Assembly: GCA_903839675.1 (NCBI GenBank)
Contig: CAIMDB010000028.1
Location: 124,001-188,000, forward strand
DNA length: 64,000 bases
Reading direction: 5' to 3'
DNA from: an uncultured Sphingomonadales bacterium
GTDB taxonomy: Bacteria > Pseudomonadota > Alphaproteobacteria > Sphingomonadales > Sphingomonadaceae
Shown: piece after piece, positions 61,967 to 64,000 of the stretch
How positions within the stretch are numbered: position 1 is the first letter of the stretch
How the letters are laid out: each line of letters starts with the position of its first letter
Notes under the pieces: generated by a model
The model's database searches: none
What the model was told of the DNA's origin: nothing
Seen by the model: only the letters and a program-made list of their open reading frames with translations
Translations under genes and position numbers: made by a program

Positions 61967-61990
61967 GGGTTCACGCGAAGGTCGCGAAGA
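61967..61990 (+). repeat. Left inverted repeat of the cassette
   Basis: Begins GGGTTCACGCGAAGG and ends CGCGAAGA. Its reverse complement matches 62511-62534 except for one base. The core TTCGCGTGAACCC recalls repeats common near GxxExxY genes. Confidence 0.85.
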
Positions 61991-62067
61991 AAATAAGACC
62001 GCAAAGATCGTGTCGCCCCCAACAACTTGCGGGATGGCGAGCGCCGAAAGGGACAGCGTTGGACCCG

Positions 62068-62493
62068 TCATTGGTGGATGTTCAGCGAAGAGCCGCTGAT
62101 ATTCTGGTGGTTGTTCACAACGCGCCGAAGCCCTTCACGAAACGTCTGCGCCGAGAAATTCATGAGCAGCCCGAGCGGCATGTCCAAAAGGCGCAAATAG
62201 GTCAGCACTTGCTTGGCATGAACCGGATCAAGCCGGTCAACTGACTTCACTTCGATCAACATTTTACCTTCGACAAGGATATCCGCGCGAAACCCGTTCT
62301 CGATATGCAGTCCATCGACGATGATCGGCACGAGCTTTTGTGTCTCGATCTTTAACCCGCGCTCGGTCAGCATATGCGCCAGCACTTTCTCATAAGCCGT
62401 CTCCAGCAGTCCCGGCCCGAGACGCTGGTGCAGCTTCAGCCCGCAATCGACGGCCATGGTGGCCAGCGATTCGATGTCCGGTCGATCAGACAC
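62068..62493 (-). CDS. GxxExxY family protein
   Basis: A 141-residue protein of the GxxExxY family, named after the motif seen here as GLLETAYE (residues 28-35). It also shows FRADILVEGKMLIEVKSVD, a D-E-K arrangement like a PD-(D/E)xK nuclease core, and VLTYLRLLDMPLGLLMNF. The function is unknown; a nuclease-like or DNA-binding role is conceivable from the fold alone. Start is a GTG. It is the only gene of the cassette and points the same way as hemB and the acetyltransferase gene. Confidence 0.9.
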   Translation of the reverse strand: MSDRPDIESLATMAVDCGLKLHQRLGPGLLETAYEKVLAHMLTERGLKIETQKLVPIIVDGLHIENGFRADILVEGKMLIEVKSVDRLDPVHAKQVLTYLRLLDMPLGLLMNFSAQTFREGLRRVVNNHQNISGSSLNIHQ

Positions 62494-62510
62494 CCTTCGC
62501 GTCCTTTTGA

Positions 62511-62534
62511 TCTTCGCGGCCTTCGCGTGAACCC
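62511..62534 (-). repeat. Right inverted repeat of the cassette
   Basis: Begins TCTTCGCGGCC and ends CGTGAACCC, three bases before the hemB stop codon. Pairs with 61967-61990 with one mismatch. Further upstream in the cassette a shorter related piece (CCTTCGCGTCC, 62494-62504) repeats the theme. Confidence 0.85.
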
Positions 62535-62537
62535 AAC

Positions 62538-63530
62538 TTACCCATTCAACAATTTCGCCGCATGCCGGGCATGATAGGTCAGCACGCCCGAACAGCCCGC
62601 GCGTTTGAAGGCGAGGAGCGTTTCCAGAACGAGCTTGTCCCGGTCCCCCACGCCCGCTGCAACGGCGGCTTCGATCATCGCGTACTCGCCCGACACCTGA
62701 TAAGCGAAGACGGGCACTTCAAAGGTCTGCTTCACCCGCACGATGATGTCGAGATAAGGCAGGCCCGGCTTGACCATGACGCTGTCCGCGCCCTCTTCCA
62801 GATCAAGCGCCACTTCGCGCAGCGCCTCTTCGGCATTGGCCGGGTCCATCTGATAGGTCTTCTTATCGCCCTGCAGCAGGCCAGACGCCCCCACCGCATC
62901 GCGGAACGGGCCGTAAAAAGCGCTCGCATATTTGGCGGCGTAGCTCATGATCTGGACATTGGGCAGCATCGCCTCTTCCAGAGCCATTCGAATGGCACCA
63001 ATGCGGCCATCCATCATGTCTGACGGCGCAATGATGTCCGCACCAGCGTGTGCCTGATTAAGCGATTGGCCGACAAGAACCTCGACCGTCGCGTCGTTGA
63101 GCACATAGCCTTTGGTGTCGATCAGCCCATCATGGCCATGCGCGGTATAGGGGTCGAGCGCGACGTCGGTCAGCACGCCGATATCGGGCACAGCATCCTT
63201 GATCGCCTTGGTGGCGCGGCACATCAGATTGTCGGGGTTCAGCGCCTCGCGCCCGTCATCGGTGCGCAGCTCACGCGGGGTATTCGGAAAAAGGGCAACG
63301 CAGGGGATGCCGAGGTCACGTGCTTCCTTCGCGCGCTTGACAATGTCCTTCACCGGCCAGCGCGAAACGCCGGGCAGCGTCGCGATTGGTTCTTCCACAT
63401 CGCCCGCCGTGATGAACAAAGGCCAGATGAGATCAGCGGGGGTCAGCACCGTTTCCCCATGGAGCGCGCGGCTCCAGCCAGTGGCGCGGGTGCGCCGCAT
63501 ACGGGTGGGAAGATGGAGGCCGGCCGTCAT
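62538..63530 (-). CDS. hemB: Porphobilinogen synthase (ALA dehydratase)
   Basis: HemB joins two 5-aminolevulinate molecules to porphobilinogen in tetrapyrrole synthesis. The 330 residues start with RMRRTRATGWSRAL and include the Schiff-base lysines in SYAAKYASAFYGPFRDA and MVKPGLPYLDII. The metal loop reads YTAHGHDGLIDTKGYV: the cysteine triad of zinc enzymes is replaced by aspartate, which marks the Mg-dependent type usual in alphaproteobacteria. It is probably the first gene of a row continuing to the acetyltransferase and carbonic anhydrase genes. Confidence 0.95.
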   Translation of the reverse strand: MTAGLHLPTRMRRTRATGWSRALHGETVLTPADLIWPLFITAGDVEEPIATLPGVSRWPVKDIVKRAKEARDLGIPCVALFPNTPRELRTDDGREALNPDNLMCRATKAIKDAVPDIGVLTDVALDPYTAHGHDGLIDTKGYVLNDATVEVLVGQSLNQAHAGADIIAPSDMMDGRIGAIRMALEEAMLPNVQIMSYAAKYASAFYGPFRDAVGASGLLQGDKKTYQMDPANAEEALREVALDLEEGADSVMVKPGLPYLDIIVRVKQTFEVPVFAYQVSGEYAMIEAAVAAGVGDRDKLVLETLLAFKRAGCSGVLTYHARHAAKLLNG

Positions 63531-63638
63531 GGGATCACCTTATAGGCTCATTGAACGGGGCGTCACATGGCAAGAAATGCCTGTGGAGGACAGCTTTTTT
63601 TGCGGTGCAATAAGATTGCCCTCCCTTGCGGCCCGCAT

Positions 63639-63675
63639 AAAAAGGGCGGCAGCGACACGCCAGTCGCCACCGCCC
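63639..63675 (-). terminator. Terminator of the truncated membrane protein gene
   Basis: GGGCGGCAGCGAC (63644-63656) and GTCGCCACCGCCC (63663-63675) form a stem with a small internal bulge; on the minus strand it is followed by TTTTT. It lies 19 bases after the gene stop. Confidence 0.8.
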
Positions 63676-63694
63676 GAGGTCAATATGCGCCTGA

Positions 63695-64000
63695 TTAGTT
63701 GATCAGCTTGCCGAGCTTCTTCGCCGCAACCTCGCGTCCGCCAAGGCCAACGGCCAAGGCAAAGGCGACGGCAACGCCGACAGCAATGGCGCCAAAGGCA
63801 TAATCGACGATCTGGCCGCCAATGTTCATCTGCTTAAGGCCGATGAACACGAACAGACCAACCGTCAGCCAATGGACGAGGCTCGGCGCAATGCCTTCTC
63901 CGGCAGCCGCGGCCACCAACCCACGCAACACACGCGCCAGAATGACGCCTGCCGCGATGAGAACCGCACCGAAGATGACGCTGGCGCCCTGTTCAAGAAC
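63695..64000 (-). CDS. Membrane protein with TM-helix repeats (partial)
   Basis: The frame stays open to the right edge, so only the last 102 residues are present. Two long hydrophobic helices (LIAAGVILARVLRGLVAAAAG and IVDYAFGAIAVGVAVAFALAVGLGG) and the ending REVAAKKLGKLIN are typical of the conserved TM-helix (CmpX-like) family, distant relatives of the mechanosensitive channel MscS. The N-terminal part lies outside the window. Family call moderate; function not proven. Confidence 0.7.
   Translation of the reverse strand, partial: VLEQGASVIFGAVLIAAGVILARVLRGLVAAAAGEGIAPSLVHWLTVGLFVFIGLKQMNIGGQIVDYAFGAIAVGVAVAFALAVGLGGREVAAKKLGKLIN

Larger units (their letters stand above)
61967..62534. 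mobile_element. Possible GxxExxY cassette bounded by inverted repeats
   Basis: A 568-base unit bounded by 24-base inverted repeats that differ at one position (61967-61990 and 62511-62534) and holding one gene. It sits 14 bases before the acetyltransferase start and three bases after the hemB stop, so it fills the gap of a same-strand gene row. No target duplication is evident. The structure is seen; mobility is inferred. Confidence 0.5.

Noticed and set aside
1-64000. CRISPR arrays, prophage or secretion-system genes
   Set aside because: No regularly spaced repeats, no phage structural genes and no secretion ATPase were found.

Overview
The window reads as a chromosome segment of an alphaproteobacterium, most likely one of the Sphingomonadales. 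Pointers to this are a SciP/DUF1153 cell-cycle regulator, a cysteine-free 41-residue ribosomal protein L36, a Mg-type HemB, a PEPxxWA-type CTERM protein, clustered GANTC (CcrM-type) sites in front of ftsK, and dispersed 'CTGAGC-TGTCGAAG' palindromes of a kind I associate with sphingomonad genomes. Coding density is very high. Many neighbours overlap by ATGA or GTGA, and no gene-free stretch exceeds about 300 bases.

Layout. 0-6.7 kb: a small exported protein, pdxH, a FieF-like metal exporter, an HSL-type hydrolase, mnmA, sciP and small membrane or periplasmic proteins. 6.9-12.6 kb: an RND efflux adaptor and pump, then a DUF445 protein. 12.7-16.1 kb: murA, an acetyltransferase, a predicted metal-dependent hydrolase and a divergent TetR regulator broken by a one-base frameshift. 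16.1-23.6 kb: obgE-proB-epimerase operon, a UbiH-type hydroxylase, ftsK and lolA. 23.8-33.7 kb: a lipoprotein/M14 peptidase/acetyltransferase operon, rpmJ, a HAD phosphatase, an alkylsulfatase-like enzyme, pyk, DUF1244, gpmA, a small diguanylate cyclase, purE and purK. 33.7-39.7 kb: PAP2, a cytochrome b561-YceI fusion and a four-gene polyamine ABC importer. 39.8-52.3 kb: surface polysaccharide region with rfbD-B-C-A, a PEP-CTERM protein, an O-antigen ligase/polymerase, a flippase, an acyltransferase, a methyltransferase, a 2OG-Fe(II) oxygenase and a beta-helix protein. 52.5-54.4 kb: a crotonase and a PAP2 enzyme. 54.6-60.0 kb: a catabolic-looking cluster (ketopantoate-reductase-like enzyme, LysR, benzoylformate-decarboxylase-like enzyme, Rieske dioxygenase alpha and beta) ending beside tRNA-Arg(ACG). 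60.3-64 kb: a lipoprotein, a gamma carbonic anhydrase, an acetyltransferase, a GxxExxY gene between inverted repeats, hemB and a truncated membrane protein.

How the parts work together. The rfb genes make dTDP-L-rhamnose, which the polysaccharide genes could use for a rhamnose-containing O-antigen or exopolysaccharide, but no glycosyltransferase is present here. The decarboxylase and dioxygenase next to a LysR gene look like a module for an aromatic 2-oxo acid, without its electron-transfer partners. Housekeeping genes fill the rest.

Most notable items: (1) a 568-bp cassette with near-perfect 24-bp inverted ends, carrying a GxxExxY gene and lying in the gap between hemB and the next gene of an apparent operon; (2) the decarboxylase/dioxygenase cluster beside a tRNA gene; (3) three copies of one palindromic element, each between convergent genes; (4) the TetR frameshift in a G5 run; (5) four GANTC sites in 76 bp between a ubiH-type gene and ftsK.
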